From Oligoflexia bacterium (GTDB lineage Bacteria > Bdellovibrionota_C > UBA2361 > JBGSMV01), in contig JAIBBU010000004.1 in NCBI GenBank assembly GCA_019694515.1, positions 108,917 through 172,916 of the forward strand: a DNA stretch of 64,000 nucleotides, given 5' to 3'. Positions within the stretch are counted from its first letter, which is position 1, and each line of letters starts with the position of its first letter. Shown piece after piece: positions 1 through 8,928 of the stretch. A model generated the notes under the pieces. That model searched no databases and was not told where the DNA came from. It saw only the letters and a list, made by a program, of their open reading frames with translations. The translations under genes and the position numbers were made by a program.

Positions 1-803
1 GAAGTTACTTCCAGCAGGCCGAACTTGCCTCGTTCCGCGGCTGTCTTTGGAATCCCACCAACCTGGTCAAATAGTTCGATGGCAGCCGCGCGCAGTGTGG
101 CAACATCAGTAAGATCGCCCCTGTAGTGCTGCAGGGCACGGAGGTGATAATCATCAGAACTGGACCACCCCAACAGCGGCGCCGTAACCGATGTCGGCAG
201 GTCGAGCTCCCAAGCCTCCAATTGCTGCTTTAGGTATGAGGTTGGGGAATGGAGCGGCGCAGTTTCTACGCGGTTAGGGATTTTGGCAGGCGCGAAGCGT
301 GCGTAAAAGATCTCGAACGCGTTTTGGATCTCATTTTCCTGCTGAGCTGCGGCGGTAACAAGCGCTCCAAAAGAGCGAAACAATCTAGGGTTAGCTTCAG
401 TCCCAAAACAATGCCCGGAAAATGCGCAGGTTAAAATCGGCTCCTGATATCTAGGAGCTAGTTCGCTAACCACCTCCTCCAGCGCGTGATCCAGCATCCA
501 TCCGCCGTGCTCGGCTATCAACCACTCTTCGAATTGATTCTCGAGCGGGTGTATCTCTGCGGCAGTCGCTAGAGGTTTTCCCTTAAGAGCGAGTCCGTGT
601 GCCTCACAGAATCCATTAAAAATCTCCCGAGCACGTACCACCCGGGGTTCGACTGCGTTCGGTCCCGAGAATGCTTTGGGGAAAAATGGCTGCCGCCGCT
701 CCAATAGCTCGGCCAGCTCCAGTTCGGCCGAGACGGGCTGATGCAATCCGGCTGGCAACACCGCACGGGCGAATTCGTCGTGGTTCGGAACAATTCTCGG
801 CAC
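1..803 (-). CDS. Unknown protein, C-terminal end beyond window edge
   Basis: Reading the minus strand from a GTG at 803 gives about 267 codons without a stop, running off the left edge. An in-frame TAA lies three codons upstream (812-810) and no ATG lies near, so GTG 803 is the only plausible start and it has no clear Shine-Dalgarno sequence. The product is soluble and acidic with many Glu/Ala helices, for example 'AELELAELLERRQPFF' and a segment rich in Cys/His ('LTCAFSGHCFG'). I do not recognise the family. The 5' end sits about 90 bp from a pair of GGTACCACC repeats, so an N-terminal truncation by a rearrangement is possible. The long open frame supports it being real. Confidence 0.6.
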   Translation of the reverse strand, partial: MPRIVPNHDEFARAVLPAGLHQPVSAELELAELLERRQPFFPKAFSGPNAVEPRVVRAREIFNGFCEAHGLALKGKPLATAAEIHPLENQFEEWLIAEHGGWMLDHALEEVVSELAPRYQEPILTCAFSGHCFGTEANPRLFRSFGALVTAAAQQENEIQNAFEIFYARFAPAKIPNRVETAPLHSPTSYLKQQLEAWELDLPTSVTAPLLGWSSSDDYHLRALQHYRGDLTDVATLRAAAIELFDQVGGIPKTAAERGKFGLLEVT

Positions 804-891
804 ACACTGTTATTGAAAAAATTCAGTGAGTTGTGTCATAGCCCAAGAGCGAAACAGGCCGTCTTTTCAAGCACTTACCGACCCAAAAACT

Positions 892-930
892 GGTACCACC
901 AACACAAAAATGGGTACCACCAACCATTAC
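892..930. repeat. Tandem pair of GGTACCACCAAC repeats
   Basis: Two copies of GGTACCACCAAC begin at 892 and 913, 21 bp apart. The second continues with CATTACT, similar to the reverse complement of the copy at 10025-10030 and its neighbours. The same core recurs at 7111, 8870 (GGTACCCCC variant) and, inverted, at 9998 and 10025, around the transposase gene at 8.9-9.8 kb. The copies therefore probably belong to that element's repeat family. The rest of the 804-1100 gap shows nothing else. Confidence 0.6.
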
Positions 931-1100
931 TGGTCAGCAATTCGCGTTATAAACCGGGCTCAAGTTACATCAGTAAGCTCTGGCCTTGAGGATTGAAGAA
1001 TCAGATTTGGAATCGTTGCCAGCACGAACCTCGAGTGTGCTGATAGGCGCCTTGCTCCCCGCGGTCCAGCGTCTAAAACGTAAATAGTCCAAGCACTTCG

Positions 1101-2402
1101 CTAAAGATGCTCGGGCGGCTTGATCGGCGCCATCTCTCCGGCCGCGAGCCTTTTTTGATATTCGTTCCAGCTTAGCGGGGCCTTTCCGGTGTCTCGTTCC
1201 TGCATCGTAATGCATCCTGCGACCGGGCAAACGATACTGCACATATTACAGCCTACACAAGTTTGCTCGTTGATCTCGTAACGGTTGATGGATGAACCGT
1301 TTTCAAGTTGCGTGCTCTTGATAATGCTCTGATGGCAGGCATCGTCACAGGAGATATAGCAAAGTCCGCAGTGGATGCACTTTTGCTGGTCGATATTGGC
1401 GACAATTTTGTAATTTAAATTCAGATTACCCCAGTCGGTGACATGCGGCTGAGCTTTGCCAATAAAATCGTGAGGCGAGGCAAAGTGCTTGCTCTGCATC
1501 CAGTTCAACATGCCCTCCTTCATGCCCTCGACGATGCGAAAACCGTAATGCATGGCGGCTGTGCAGACCTGTACAGTCGTGGCTCCAAGTAGCATGAACT
1601 CAACCGCATCGCTCCAGCTCTGGATCCCGCCGATGCCGCTGACCGGAAGGCCGATCTCGGGATCAGCGCAGATCTGCTGAACCATGTTGAGCGCAATCGG
1701 TTTGACCGCGGGTCCGCAATATCCGCCGTGAGCGGAGTGATTTTCTACGATCGGACGCGGGATAAAGGAATCCAGATCGACACCGGTGATCGAATTGATC
1801 GTGTTGATTAAGGAGAGGCAGTCGGCACCGCCGCGCTTGGCCGCGCGACCGACATAGCGCACATCGGTGATATTCGGAGTTAACTTTACAATCACGGGTG
1901 TGCAGGCGACCTCCTTCACCCACTCCGTAATTTGGCAGGCATATTCAGGAACCTGACCTACTGCGGAGCCCATGCCGCGCTCGCTCATGCCATGCGGGCA
2001 GCCAAAGTTCAACTCCAGGCCGTCGCAACCGGTGTCTTCAGTGCGCTTCACAATGTCATGCCAAATTTCGCGTTTCGACTCGACCATCAGGGAAGCAATC
2101 ACGATCTGCTTTGGAAATTCCTTTTTGGTGCGTGTAATCTCCTTTAAGTTGTCGGCAATCGAGCGGTCGCTAATCAGTTCGATGTTATTAAGCCCCATTA
2201 CTTTATGGCCGGCATAATCAACAGCTGAATAACGGGAAGAAACGTTTACGATCGGCTCGCCGATAGTCTTCCAAACCACGCCACCCCATCCGGCTTCGAA
2301 GGCCTTCTTGACCTGGTAGTAACTATTGGTCGGCGGAGCAGACGCTAAGAAGAATGGATTGGGGCATTTGATACCGCAGAATGTGACTTCTAATGAGGCC
2401 AT
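1101..2402 (-). CDS. preA: NAD-dependent dihydropyrimidine dehydrogenase subunit PreA
   Basis: Cytoplasmic catalytic subunit that reduces uracil and thymine to the 5,6-dihydropyrimidines, working with PreT. Residues 1-310 form a dihydroorotate dehydrogenase-like FMN barrel (motifs 'ELNFGCPHGMSERGMGSAVG' and 'VKLTPNITDV'). Two [4Fe-4S] motifs follow near residues 343 and 387: CxxCxxCxxxC in 'CIHCGLCYISC' and 'CVGCNMCSIVC'. The length (433 aa) is close to the E. coli protein. The loop after GMG reads SAV, where I believe mammalian DPD has its active-site Cys, so the proton donor may differ. The start codon overlaps the preT stop (TAATG), so the two subunits are translationally coupled. The family assignment is secure; the exact substrate is inferred. 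Confidence 0.92.
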   Translation of the reverse strand: MASLEVTFCGIKCPNPFFLASAPPTNSYYQVKKAFEAGWGGVVWKTIGEPIVNVSSRYSAVDYAGHKVMGLNNIELISDRSIADNLKEITRTKKEFPKQIVIASLMVESKREIWHDIVKRTEDTGCDGLELNFGCPHGMSERGMGSAVGQVPEYACQITEWVKEVACTPVIVKLTPNITDVRYVGRAAKRGGADCLSLINTINSITGVDLDSFIPRPIVENHSAHGGYCGPAVKPIALNMVQQICADPEIGLPVSGIGGIQSWSDAVEFMLLGATTVQVCTAAMHYGFRIVEGMKEGMLNWMQSKHFASPHDFIGKAQPHVTDWGNLNLNYKIVANIDQQKCIHCGLCYISCDDACHQSIIKSTQLENGSSINRYEINEQTCVGCNMCSIVCPVAGCITMQERDTGKAPLSWNEYQKRLAAGEMAPIKPPEHL

Positions 2403-3748
2403 TAACGTCTCTCGGAATTTAGAAAATGGTTTATGCCGCGCGCCGCAATCTTCCCCCCTTGAACTGCATCAACGACCTCACCAACCGCGACACAGTCCCC
2501 AGCCGCAAAGAGCTTTGGCACACTCGTTGTTGCGGTAGCGGGATCGACCTTAACGGCGTCTCCGTTGAGTTCAAGGCCCTGGATTTCCGCGAGTAGGACA
2601 CGGAGCGGCTGCTGTCCGAGCGCCTTTACGACCATATCGCAGGGGATGATATGTTCGGAGTTGGGCACATTTCTTAATCCGCTCTTGCCGTGAGCGTTGG
2701 GCGCTGACTCACAGCGCACACATTTGAGGCCGCTAACCCGTCCTGCGGCTCCGATTACTTCCAGCGGAGCTGTTAGCCAACGGAAGGCCACTCCGTCCGC
2801 TTTGGCAAGTTCATATTCATATTCGAAAGCCGGCATCTCAGCCGCTGTACGGCGGTAAACGATCGTAACATTCTCGGCTCCGAGGCGTTTTGCAGCTGTT
2901 GCTACATCGATGGCAGTGTTGCCTCCGCCGATGACGAGGACATTCGCGCCGACACTCGCCCCTGAGAAATTCGGCTCTCTAGTTGGCTTGATGAATTCCA
3001 GGGCCTCCAGGCACCCCTCCAAGTTTTCGCCCGGAATGGACAGGGCTGCTGTCGGCCCCATCCCCACCGCGAGAAATACCGCGTCATAGTCATTTAGCAG
3101 CTGGGTGACGGAGGGGTCTTTCCCCACCGGAGAATTTAGCCGCAGATCGATCCCGATCGCTTTGATATAGGCAGCCTCTTTGAGCGCAAATTCGGTTTCG
3201 ATCTTGTAAGCAGCTAAACCGTAGGTGTTTAATCCGCCCGCTTTTGGCGCTGCTTCGTAAACCGTGACAGCATGGCCCCCTTTGGCTAGTTCGTAAGCAC
3301 AGCTGAGACCGGCTGGACCGGCACCCACAATCGCGATCCTTTTGCCGCTTGGATTACCCCGCTTCCAGAACTGCACGCCCTGATCAATGGCGACGTCTGT
3401 CGCAAAGCGCTGCAACCGGCCAATCTCAATGGGCTTCTTATTCAGAGCATTGTAGACGCAGGCTCCTTCACATAGTACCGAGGTGGGGCAAGCGCGTCCG
3501 CAGCTTCCGCCCAGAATATTCTCGGCGAAAATCGTCTTGGCCGCCCCAAGGGTATCGGCATTTGCAATCTGCTGAATGAACTGCGGGATGTTGATTTTTG
3601 TAGGACATGCCTGGATGCAGGGCGCATCATAGCAAAACAGGCAGCGTGACGCTTCGGCGCGTGCTTCGTTTGGAGTCAGCGCGGGTGCAATATCAGAAAA
3701 ATTCTCATGAAGCTGCTGCAGCGAAGGACGGGGGGCGAATTCGCTCAT
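2402..3748 (-). CDS. preT: Dihydropyrimidine dehydrogenase subunit PreT (GltD-like)
   Basis: FAD- and iron-sulphur-containing subunit that takes electrons from NAD(P)H and passes them to PreA. The N-terminal 100 residues carry Cys-rich GltD-type cluster motifs ('CLFCYDAPCIQACPTKINI' and 'CGRACPTSVLCEGAC'). Next comes an FAD-binding Rossmann motif near residue 140 (GAGPAGLSCA). A second dinucleotide motif near 275 is GGGNTAID, and 'FAAGDCV' lies near the C terminus. At 448 aa it is of normal size. It is the first gene of the preTA pair and its TAA overlaps the preA ATG. A GltD-like glutamate synthase small subunit is the alternative, but the adjacent preA settles it. Confidence 0.92.
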   Translation of the reverse strand: MSEFAPRPSLQQLHENFSDIAPALTPNEARAEASRCLFCYDAPCIQACPTKINIPQFIQQIANADTLGAAKTIFAENILGGSCGRACPTSVLCEGACVYNALNKKPIEIGRLQRFATDVAIDQGVQFWKRGNPSGKRIAIVGAGPAGLSCAYELAKGGHAVTVYEAAPKAGGLNTYGLAAYKIETEFALKEAAYIKAIGIDLRLNSPVGKDPSVTQLLNDYDAVFLAVGMGPTAALSIPGENLEGCLEALEFIKPTREPNFSGASVGANVLVIGGGNTAIDVATAAKRLGAENVTIVYRRTAAEMPAFEYEYELAKADGVAFRWLTAPLEVIGAAGRVSGLKCVRCESAPNAHGKSGLRNVPNSEHIIPCDMVVKALGQQPLRVLLAEIQGLELNGDAVKVDPATATTSVPKLFAAGDCVAVGEVVDAVQGGKIAARGINHFLNSERR

Positions 3749-3845
3749 CGCAGCATTGTAACGAGCGGCCTCCGATCTTCAAAGCGGAAAGTTGTGGGGC
3801 GCGATACACGCGTATTCAACATCTCCCGCAGACGGATTTCCGGCA

Positions 3846-3872
3846 TAAAAAAGCCCGGCACTAGGCCGGGCT
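3846..3872 (-). terminator. Rho-independent terminator of the HU-like gene
   Basis: On the minus strand AGCCCGGC-CTAGT-GCCGGGCT (3872-3852) is a perfect 8-bp stem followed by a T6 run (3851-3846). It lies 38 bp past the stop of the HU-like gene and before preT, separating the two transcription units. Confidence 0.9.
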
Positions 3873-3910
3873 CTTAGGAGTCGAAAACTCGATCCTACTT
3901 CAATAGAAGC

Positions 3911-4327
3911 TTAGAGAACTGCTTCCTTGAGCGCCTTAGCAGCGGTGAATCTCACACGCTTCTTAGGAGCAATTTGGATGATCTCGCCTGTAGCAGGATT
4001 ACGTCCCATGCGGGCCTTGGTCTGACGGACATACATCTTGCCAAGTCCGATCAACGGAATCTTGTAGCCCTTCTTCAGCGCGTCAACGATGAAAAGGTGT
4101 AGATCTTCAGCCAGCTCACGAGCCTGTGAGCGCTTGTTCATGCCGGTGAAAGCCCGGATGTTCTCGATCACTTCCGACTGGGTGTAGCTGTAAGTCTTGG
4201 TGTTCTTCGGTCTGGTAGCCGTACGAACCTTCTTAACAGGCATCGGAGCCGGAGCGGCTTTCATCTTGGGAGCGGTTTTTTTTGTAGCAGCTTTCATAGT
4301 CTTTTTCTTAGCGGCTTTCTTTGCCAT
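3911..4327 (-). CDS. HU-family DNA-binding protein with Lys/Ala-rich tail
   Basis: Nucleoid protein. Residues 48-138 are an HU/IHF domain with the DNA-clamp motif 'GRNPATGEIIQI' near residue 108 and the dimerisation helices before it. Residues 1-45 are an extra basic tail of Lys, Ala, Thr and Pro, resembling histone H1-like tails added to HU in some delta- and actinobacterial lineages. Normal HU is about 90 aa, so the tail accounts for the extra length. It has its own terminator and a GGAGT ribosome site 10 nt before the ATG. It is monocistronic, and high constitutive expression is likely. Family certain; which HU paralogue is not. Confidence 0.93.
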   Translation of the reverse strand: MAKKAAKKKTMKAATKKTAPKMKAAPAPMPVKKVRTATRPKNTKTYSYTQSEVIENIRAFTGMNKRSQARELAEDLHLFIVDALKKGYKIPLIGLGKMYVRQTKARMGRNPATGEIIQIAPKKRVRFTAAKALKEAVL

Positions 4328-4523
4328 AAGAGTTTTAACTCCAAAAATACGTTTAAAATCGCCAGAAACTGGCCAAAATCAGGGCTTTTCAGCCCTTTCG
4401 ATGGCCATCATAAAGACAAAAATGCGAATAAATCAACTCAAAAAATGCACTGAAACGCTAATTTTTCGGGCTTTTCATGAGCATCAAAGTGATCGACAAT
4501 GCGCCCCGGTGAGGCACCTCCTT

Positions 4524-5195
4524 ATGAGCATCCAGCGAAAAAACATCAATTTTTGGGCATTTTTTGCCATGTTTCTGCTTAGTTCAGGAACACTGCGGGC
4601 GGAGAGCAGGCAGTTCTCCAACAGTACCGAAGGGGTTTCATTCACCTATTCCTCCTCGTTTGAGGAGGTTTCAATGCCTCCAGACGCAACGCCGGGCTTG
4701 ATAACCGCCCTGAAGGCGTTGGGCGGCGGCTTTCCAACGGTCAATGTCTTGGTTCAGCCTGGGACAATCACAGAATTGACCAGCGCCTCTCCCGCGACGC
4801 TAGCTGAGAAGCTGGTGCTTTCAGACTATCGAAAGGTCGGGCTAAATGACGTCCGACTGATTCGGGCGAGCCAGCTGCTTAGAGGGTTGGTGGTACAGGT
4901 CGAGTATAGTTCTGGAGGCATGAAGCTTGCCGGTCTGATAGCCATTTATAGCGCGCTAGACCGACATTACGTGCTTACATTCACCGATCGCGCTGATGCC
5001 CTCCCGTCGCATGAGCAGCTGTTTCGGGAGATTAGCGAGTCTTTCACCTACAAAGGCCAGAGTACAGACGGGGGCTTTAAGAAACCTGCTCCCACCAGAA
5101 CATCAGTATTTTTTGAGGCATTGTTAGCTTTGGGTTTGGTCCTATTGCTTGGACTAATCCTGCACGCTAGGTCCAGGACAGCTCCTCGCTCATAA
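4524..5195 (+). CDS. Unknown secreted protein with C-terminal membrane anchor
   Basis: A frame stays open further upstream, but only as antisense to the HU gene. ATG 4524 is chosen because it follows a GAGG ribosome site (about 4511) and begins a signal peptide ('FWAFFAMFLLSSGTLRA'). The mature part (about 165 residues) has a β-rich pattern with 'FTYSSSFEEV', like periplasmic PsbP/DUF1795-type domains, but I cannot name a family. A hydrophobic helix ('FFEALLALGLVLLLGLIL') and a basic end ('HARSR') close the protein, predicting a C-terminal anchor in the inner membrane. Its last 29 bp overlap the 3' end of the convergent cyclase gene. Confidence 0.7.
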   Translation: MSIQRKNINFWAFFAMFLLSSGTLRAESRQFSNSTEGVSFTYSSSFEEVSMPPDATPGLITALKALGGGFPTVNVLVQPGTITELTSASPATLAEKLVLSDYRKVGLNDVRLIRASQLLRGLVVQVEYSSGGMKLAGLIAIYSALDRHYVLTFTDRADALPSHEQLFREISESFTYKGQSTDGGFKKPAPTRTSVFFEALLALGLVLLLGLILHARSRTAPRS

Positions 5196-5904
5196 ACAAT
5201 ACAGGCGCTACGGGGGATTCCGAGCCCCCCTCAATCAGCAACGGAACCCCCGCCAGAAAATACTCCCCTTGAGGGACATCGTGCAAAGTTAAGAGCTCAT
5301 AGAGCACGGCTTGACGCAGCAATATCTTGTGTACAGGTCGGTCCGACGAACCGGGCTCGAAATCGGAGGATTTCCATGAAGTGCCCCAAGCATTAAAGCC
5401 AGAGTTTGAAACCAGCCACTCGGCAGCTTCAGGCTCAAGCACCATTATAAAATTGGGGTCATGATATCCATGCTCATTTAGCGGCACCCCCTGCACCGTT
5501 AGGAATAGCTTATTCGGAGGGGTGTCTTTGCCACTGGCCACTCTCACAGCGGCTATCAGTTCAGTCTTAGAGACCCGCCAGATTTTAAGAGCAGTTGCGC
5601 CCGCGACCTCCCTCCAACCAGCCCCCTGCAGTTTTGCGACAGTCACCGGCCCATAAAAGCAGTTTTGCCGGGTGGGTGAAAAATAGCGCTCGATTGTCGC
5701 CCCATCTCCAATAATGTGCGACGCAGCATCCACATGGGTGATGCTGTGAGGGCTCAAGATATGGAATGAGGCATTAACCGGAGGGGCCTTGGGGTTGTTT
5801 GCTGCGGAGGCCAAGCTATAAATCTCATCTGCCCTATAGCCAAAGCCCTCCCCCCACAGTCCTGGGACTGCGCTGCTTATCCTTCCACCGAGCATATACG
5901 GCAT
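5167..5904 (-). CDS. Cyclase-family metal hydrolase, kynurenine formamidase-like
   Basis: Member of the cyclase/KynB superfamily of metal-dependent amidohydrolases. The metal motif HxxTHxDxxxH is seen as 'HSITHVDAASH' near residue 53, a variant of HxGTHxDxPxH. The C-terminal strand 'HDVPQGEYFLAGVPLLIEGG' is typical of the family. KynB hydrolyses N-formylkynurenine to kynurenine. A strong AAGGAG site precedes the ATG. The gene is divergent from a class-V aminotransferase-fold gene only 23 bp away, which fits a shared kynurenine step. At 245 aa it is slightly longer than KynB (about 210). The pathway is an inference from the pair; other cyclase-family activities remain possible. Confidence 0.75.
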   Translation of the reverse strand: MPYMLGGRISSAVPGLWGEGFGYRADEIYSLASAANNPKAPPVNASFHILSPHSITHVDAASHIIGDGATIERYFSPTRQNCFYGPVTVAKLQGAGWREVAGATALKIWRVSKTELIAAVRVASGKDTPPNKLFLTVQGVPLNEHGYHDPNFIMVLEPEAAEWLVSNSGFNAWGTSWKSSDFEPGSSDRPVHKILLRQAVLYELLTLHDVPQGEYFLAGVPLLIEGGSESPVAPVLFMSEELSWT

Positions 5905-5927
5905 GCTAAAACTCCTTTAAGTTCCCT

Positions 5928-7091
5928 ATGTATAAGCACCACTATTCGCATTTTTTCAAGCATAATCCAGGGAAACTGCATTTTACGGCGCACAGCCATC
6001 ACCCTTGGCCGGATGTGACGCGGGAGGCACATCTGCGTTACTGGGAAGATTCGGCGGCGCAGACCGACCAGAAGTGGGATAAGATTTTTGGAGAGGTTGT
6101 CCCCGAGGCGCAGAAACATTTAGCACGGGTACTTAAGCTTCCCGTACCGGAACAGATCTGTTTCGCTCCTAATACCCTGGAATTTGTCTATCGGCTGCTC
6201 TCTTGTTTTGAGCCGGGGCAGAAACTCCGCATCTTAACCTCGGATTGTGAATTCCACAGCTTTGCTCGACAAAGTCGACGGCTTGAGGAGCTTGAGAATG
6301 TCTATGTTGAGCGGGTGGCCGTTGAACCGTTCGATACCTTTGAGCAGCGGCTACTAGCAGAGCTTAACCGATCCGAATTCGACCTGATCTTCCTGAGTCA
6401 TGTTTTTTTTGTAAATGGTTTCGCGTTAACGGATCTCCAGACCTTAGTTGATGCCGTAAAGAATCCACGTACGCTGATTGCGATCGATGGCTACCATGCT
6501 TTTATGGCTCTCCCGGTTGATTTGGGGCCCGTAGCATCGCGTATTTTTTACTTAGGCGGTGGTTACAAATACGCGCAGAGCGGCGAAGGATGTTGTTTTA
6601 TGTGGGTACCGCCCCATTCGGAGCAGCGTCCGCTGTTTACAGGATGGTTTGCTGACTTCGCGAATCTCGAGAGCCTACAGAATGTGGCGAGCAAAGTCGG
6701 ATATGGAGCAGCCGGCGCTCGATTTTGGGGCGCGACTTTTGATGCCTCAGGGCTATACCGGTTGAATGCGGTGATGCGGTGGTTATCGGAACTTGGGCTG
6801 TCGCCAGCAAAAATTCATGATTATGTGCTGGGCTTACAAGCATGCTTTCTTGAGCATCTTCGTGATTCCAAACACCCCGATCTCCGTGATGAGAAGCTGC
6901 TGCTCCGCAATCCCGCTTGGCATGGCCATTTCTTCACGTTCCGGGCCGATGACGCCGGGGACTTGAGCACGAAACTGAGCGCCCTCGGAATCTCAACCGA
7001 TTATCGTGGGCCAAACCTCCGATTCGGTTTTGGTCTGCACCAAGATCGTTCCGACATCACCGACCTTTTTCAAAGAATTTCCGGGCTCTGA
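5928..7091 (+). CDS. Kynureninase-like PLP enzyme (class V fold)
   Basis: PLP-dependent fold-type I enzyme of 387 aa. The acidic residue that pairs with the PLP ring nitrogen is in 'IAIDGYHAF' near residue 185, and the Schiff-base Lys is in 'YLGGGYKYAQSGEG' near residue 208. The C-terminal domain ends 'LRFGFGLHQDRSDITDLFQRI', like kynureninase and SufS relatives. With a KynB-like cyclase divergent 23 bp away, kynurenine to anthranilate plus alanine is the likely reaction. The Lys motif differs from the usual kynureninase 'YKYLNxGPG', so a related β-lyase or aminotransferase remains possible. No convincing Shine-Dalgarno precedes the ATG. Confidence 0.7.
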   Translation: MYKHHYSHFFKHNPGKLHFTAHSHHPWPDVTREAHLRYWEDSAAQTDQKWDKIFGEVVPEAQKHLARVLKLPVPEQICFAPNTLEFVYRLLSCFEPGQKLRILTSDCEFHSFARQSRRLEELENVYVERVAVEPFDTFEQRLLAELNRSEFDLIFLSHVFFVNGFALTDLQTLVDAVKNPRTLIAIDGYHAFMALPVDLGPVASRIFYLGGGYKYAQSGEGCCFMWVPPHSEQRPLFTGWFADFANLESLQNVASKVGYGAAGARFWGATFDASGLYRLNAVMRWLSELGLSPAKIHDYVLGLQACFLEHLRDSKHPDLRDEKLLLRNPAWHGHFFTFRADDAGDLSTKLSALGISTDYRGPNLRFGFGLHQDRSDITDLFQRISGL

Positions 7092-7108
7092 CCCTCCCCC
7101 CTCTCTTT

Positions 7109-7138
7109 TTGGTACCACCAACACTATTGAGGAAACGA
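7109..7138 (+). repeat. GGTACCACCAACACTATT repeat copy
   Basis: The 30-bp segment matches 8869-8899 (GGTACCCCCAACACTATT then nn-GGGAAAC), with about three-quarters identity. It lies 18 bp beyond the kynureninase-like stop codon. The rest of the 7092-7352 gap shows no gene. Confidence 0.6.
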
Positions 7139-7352
7139 TCACATCACTCCAGCCGAACATCCTGTGTTGGCTGAAACATACGTTGCGAACCAGCAGACGG
7201 AGTAAGGGATTTGTTAACGCCATTAACCGTGATAGTCCCAACCTAAGCGGCTTACGGACCATAATCTGCTGACGCTTCCGATTTTACATGATAGAAACCC
7301 AGAGAACGCCTCTCTTGAGCCGAAATCAATCTTAAAACTCTGGGAATCCTAA

Positions 7353-8852
7353 GTGGGAAGGATAATTGTTGGGCTAATTCTCTTGTTATCTTGCTGGACT
7401 GCTGAATTAATGGCGGAAACATTAGCTTGCGTTTCGGCAATTCCTACGACGCAACTAACTTTACAAACTGGGCATCTCGATACGGGCTCGGCAATAATTT
7501 CACCCGGGAGTATCCCCGCTACTACAGCGGTAGGTGTAGTAGCTTCCTCAGCCACCGTCACCGACCTCGAAACGGTCGCTTCACTGCACTCAGAACATGA
7601 CATTGTTGATTCGCTAGGATCGCTGCATGCGCTTCACGTTATCTATTTTCACACCGGCGCGTCACAATTCACCATTAAATTTTACGTGGAGAGCCAAGAT
7701 GTCGACGACCATGGAGCCTTTGTTTCGGTTGCCCGCCATCTGTTAGGAGCGAGTAGTGAAGCTGGCATAGTGTTAGATTTCGATGGGAGCGGCACGCCGA
7801 CAAATTTACCTCCGGGTGACGACTTCACACTTGAGGTTACTTGGAACAATGGGGCGCTATCGAGCCAAGTCTCCATTGATCTTTCGGGAATTACTGCGTC
7901 AGGTAGCGGTCCTTTTCTTTCCGAGTTCGACAACGACGGGCAGATTGAACGCTCGACGCCGCCGGCTTTAAACCCCAATGCGTTCCTACAGAGCGACGGT
8001 CCACTAATATTGCTTGGTGCTAATCTAGACGCTGGGGCTCCGGCCGTCGACGCAGGTGACATTCCGATAGTTACAACAGCTGGGGCGACCTCGTTTTCAG
8101 CCACTAGCTTTGAAGATCTGAGCCATTTTGCAGAATTTCAATTCAACTTGAATGTGTTAGAAAGAGGACATGTACCCCACCCAATTACACTTCTATTCTT
8201 TCACACGGATCACAACGAGTACACTATAAGAACCTATACCCGATCGGAACTGGTAGATCCAACCGGCGCCGCCATAGGATTTCCACGCCTTCTTAATAGC
8301 ACTGACATTGTCGTCACGTTCGATTCTCTAGGCATGCGAAACGGGGGAACTCTTGCAAGCGGGGCATTTTTCTCTGTGATAATTCCTTGGAAGAACGGCT
8401 CCAGCGAAAAGTATTATATAGTTTTCGACCCGATATCGGCCAAAGGGCGCACGTCCTCCATTTGCTCGGTGGCGACTGATTACTGCCCAACGGATGGCGA
8501 GAAATGGTTACCTGGAGAATGTGGATGTGGAATTTCCGATGCGGATCTTAACAACAACGGACTCCCGGATTGCAAGGACGCAGACCTCCCAACTGCGCTG
8601 CTTAAACCGCTGGTGGTGACAGAAAGACGAAAGCTAGTATTCGGTCTCCAAACATTTCCGGGCACAGTGGAGTACACTCTCCGAATTACGAGAAATGGAA
8701 AGACATCTGTTCATACCTCTGACGCCTCCCGATTCGAGCTCAAAGACCCCCGTCCCGGGCGATGGCATGCTCGATATCGTGTGAAATTCGGAAGCGGTGA
8801 TAATGCAGAGACTAGTCCATTCAGTGCCCCAGCTTTTTTTCAGGTTCATTAG
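7353..8852 (+). CDS. Secreted protein with two flagellar-hook (FlgE D2)-like domains
   Basis: The GTG start at 7353 begins a signal peptide ('IIVGLILLLSCWTAELMAE'). Residues 40-185 look like the D2 domain of flagellar hook protein FlgE: 'LDTGSAII', then 'DSLGSLHALHVIYFHTGASQ', then an 'LDFDGSGTPTNL' strand and a 'VSIDLSGIT' end. Residues 224-360 repeat this plan in a diverged form ('NLDAGAPAV', 'HPITLLFFHTDHNEYTIRTY', 'VTFDSLG'). A Cys-rich calcium-binding stretch follows (near 371-410: CPxDxxKxxPGxCGCG, then DADLNNNGLPDCKD). The C terminus resembles a fibronectin-III strand pattern. Hook signatures such as the N-terminal FlgE coiled coil are absent, so it is an exported or surface protein and not a hook. 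Function unknown. The 3' end abuts the transposase element. Confidence 0.65.
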   Translation: MGRIIVGLILLLSCWTAELMAETLACVSAIPTTQLTLQTGHLDTGSAIISPGSIPATTAVGVVASSATVTDLETVASLHSEHDIVDSLGSLHALHVIYFHTGASQFTIKFYVESQDVDDHGAFVSVARHLLGASSEAGIVLDFDGSGTPTNLPPGDDFTLEVTWNNGALSSQVSIDLSGITASGSGPFLSEFDNDGQIERSTPPALNPNAFLQSDGPLILLGANLDAGAPAVDAGDIPIVTTAGATSFSATSFEDLSHFAEFQFNLNVLERGHVPHPITLLFFHTDHNEYTIRTYTRSELVDPTGAAIGFPRLLNSTDIVVTFDSLGMRNGGTLASGAFFSVIIPWKNGSSEKYYIVFDPISAKGRTSSICSVATDYCPTDGEKWLPGECGCGISDADLNNNGLPDCKDADLPTALLKPLVVTERRKLVFGLQTFPGTVEYTLRITRNGKTSVHTSDASRFELKDPRPGRWHARYRVKFGSGDNAETSPFSAPAFFQVH

Positions 8853-8868
8853 TTACTGCCCTCTTAGC

Positions 8869-8899
8869 TGGTACCCCCAACACTATTCCGGGAAACAAA
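8869..8899 (+). repeat. GGTACC repeat upstream of the transposase
   Basis: GGTACCCCCAACACTATTCCGGGAAAC matches the copy at 7109-7138. It lies 30 bp before the transposase ATG and could act as its recognition or promoter-proximal sequence. Confidence 0.55.
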
Positions 8900-8928
8900 C
8901 TAAAGGTAACGGACGAACAGATCTACGC

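Noticed and set aside
249..434. Short plus-strand frame of 61 codons near the left edge
   Set aside because: It lies antisense to the long open frame that runs from GTG 803 to the window edge, with no ribosome site.
4197..4523. N-terminal extension of the secreted protein gene across the HU gene
   Set aside because: It is antisense to a strong HU coding sequence; a good ribosome site and signal peptide begin at 4524.
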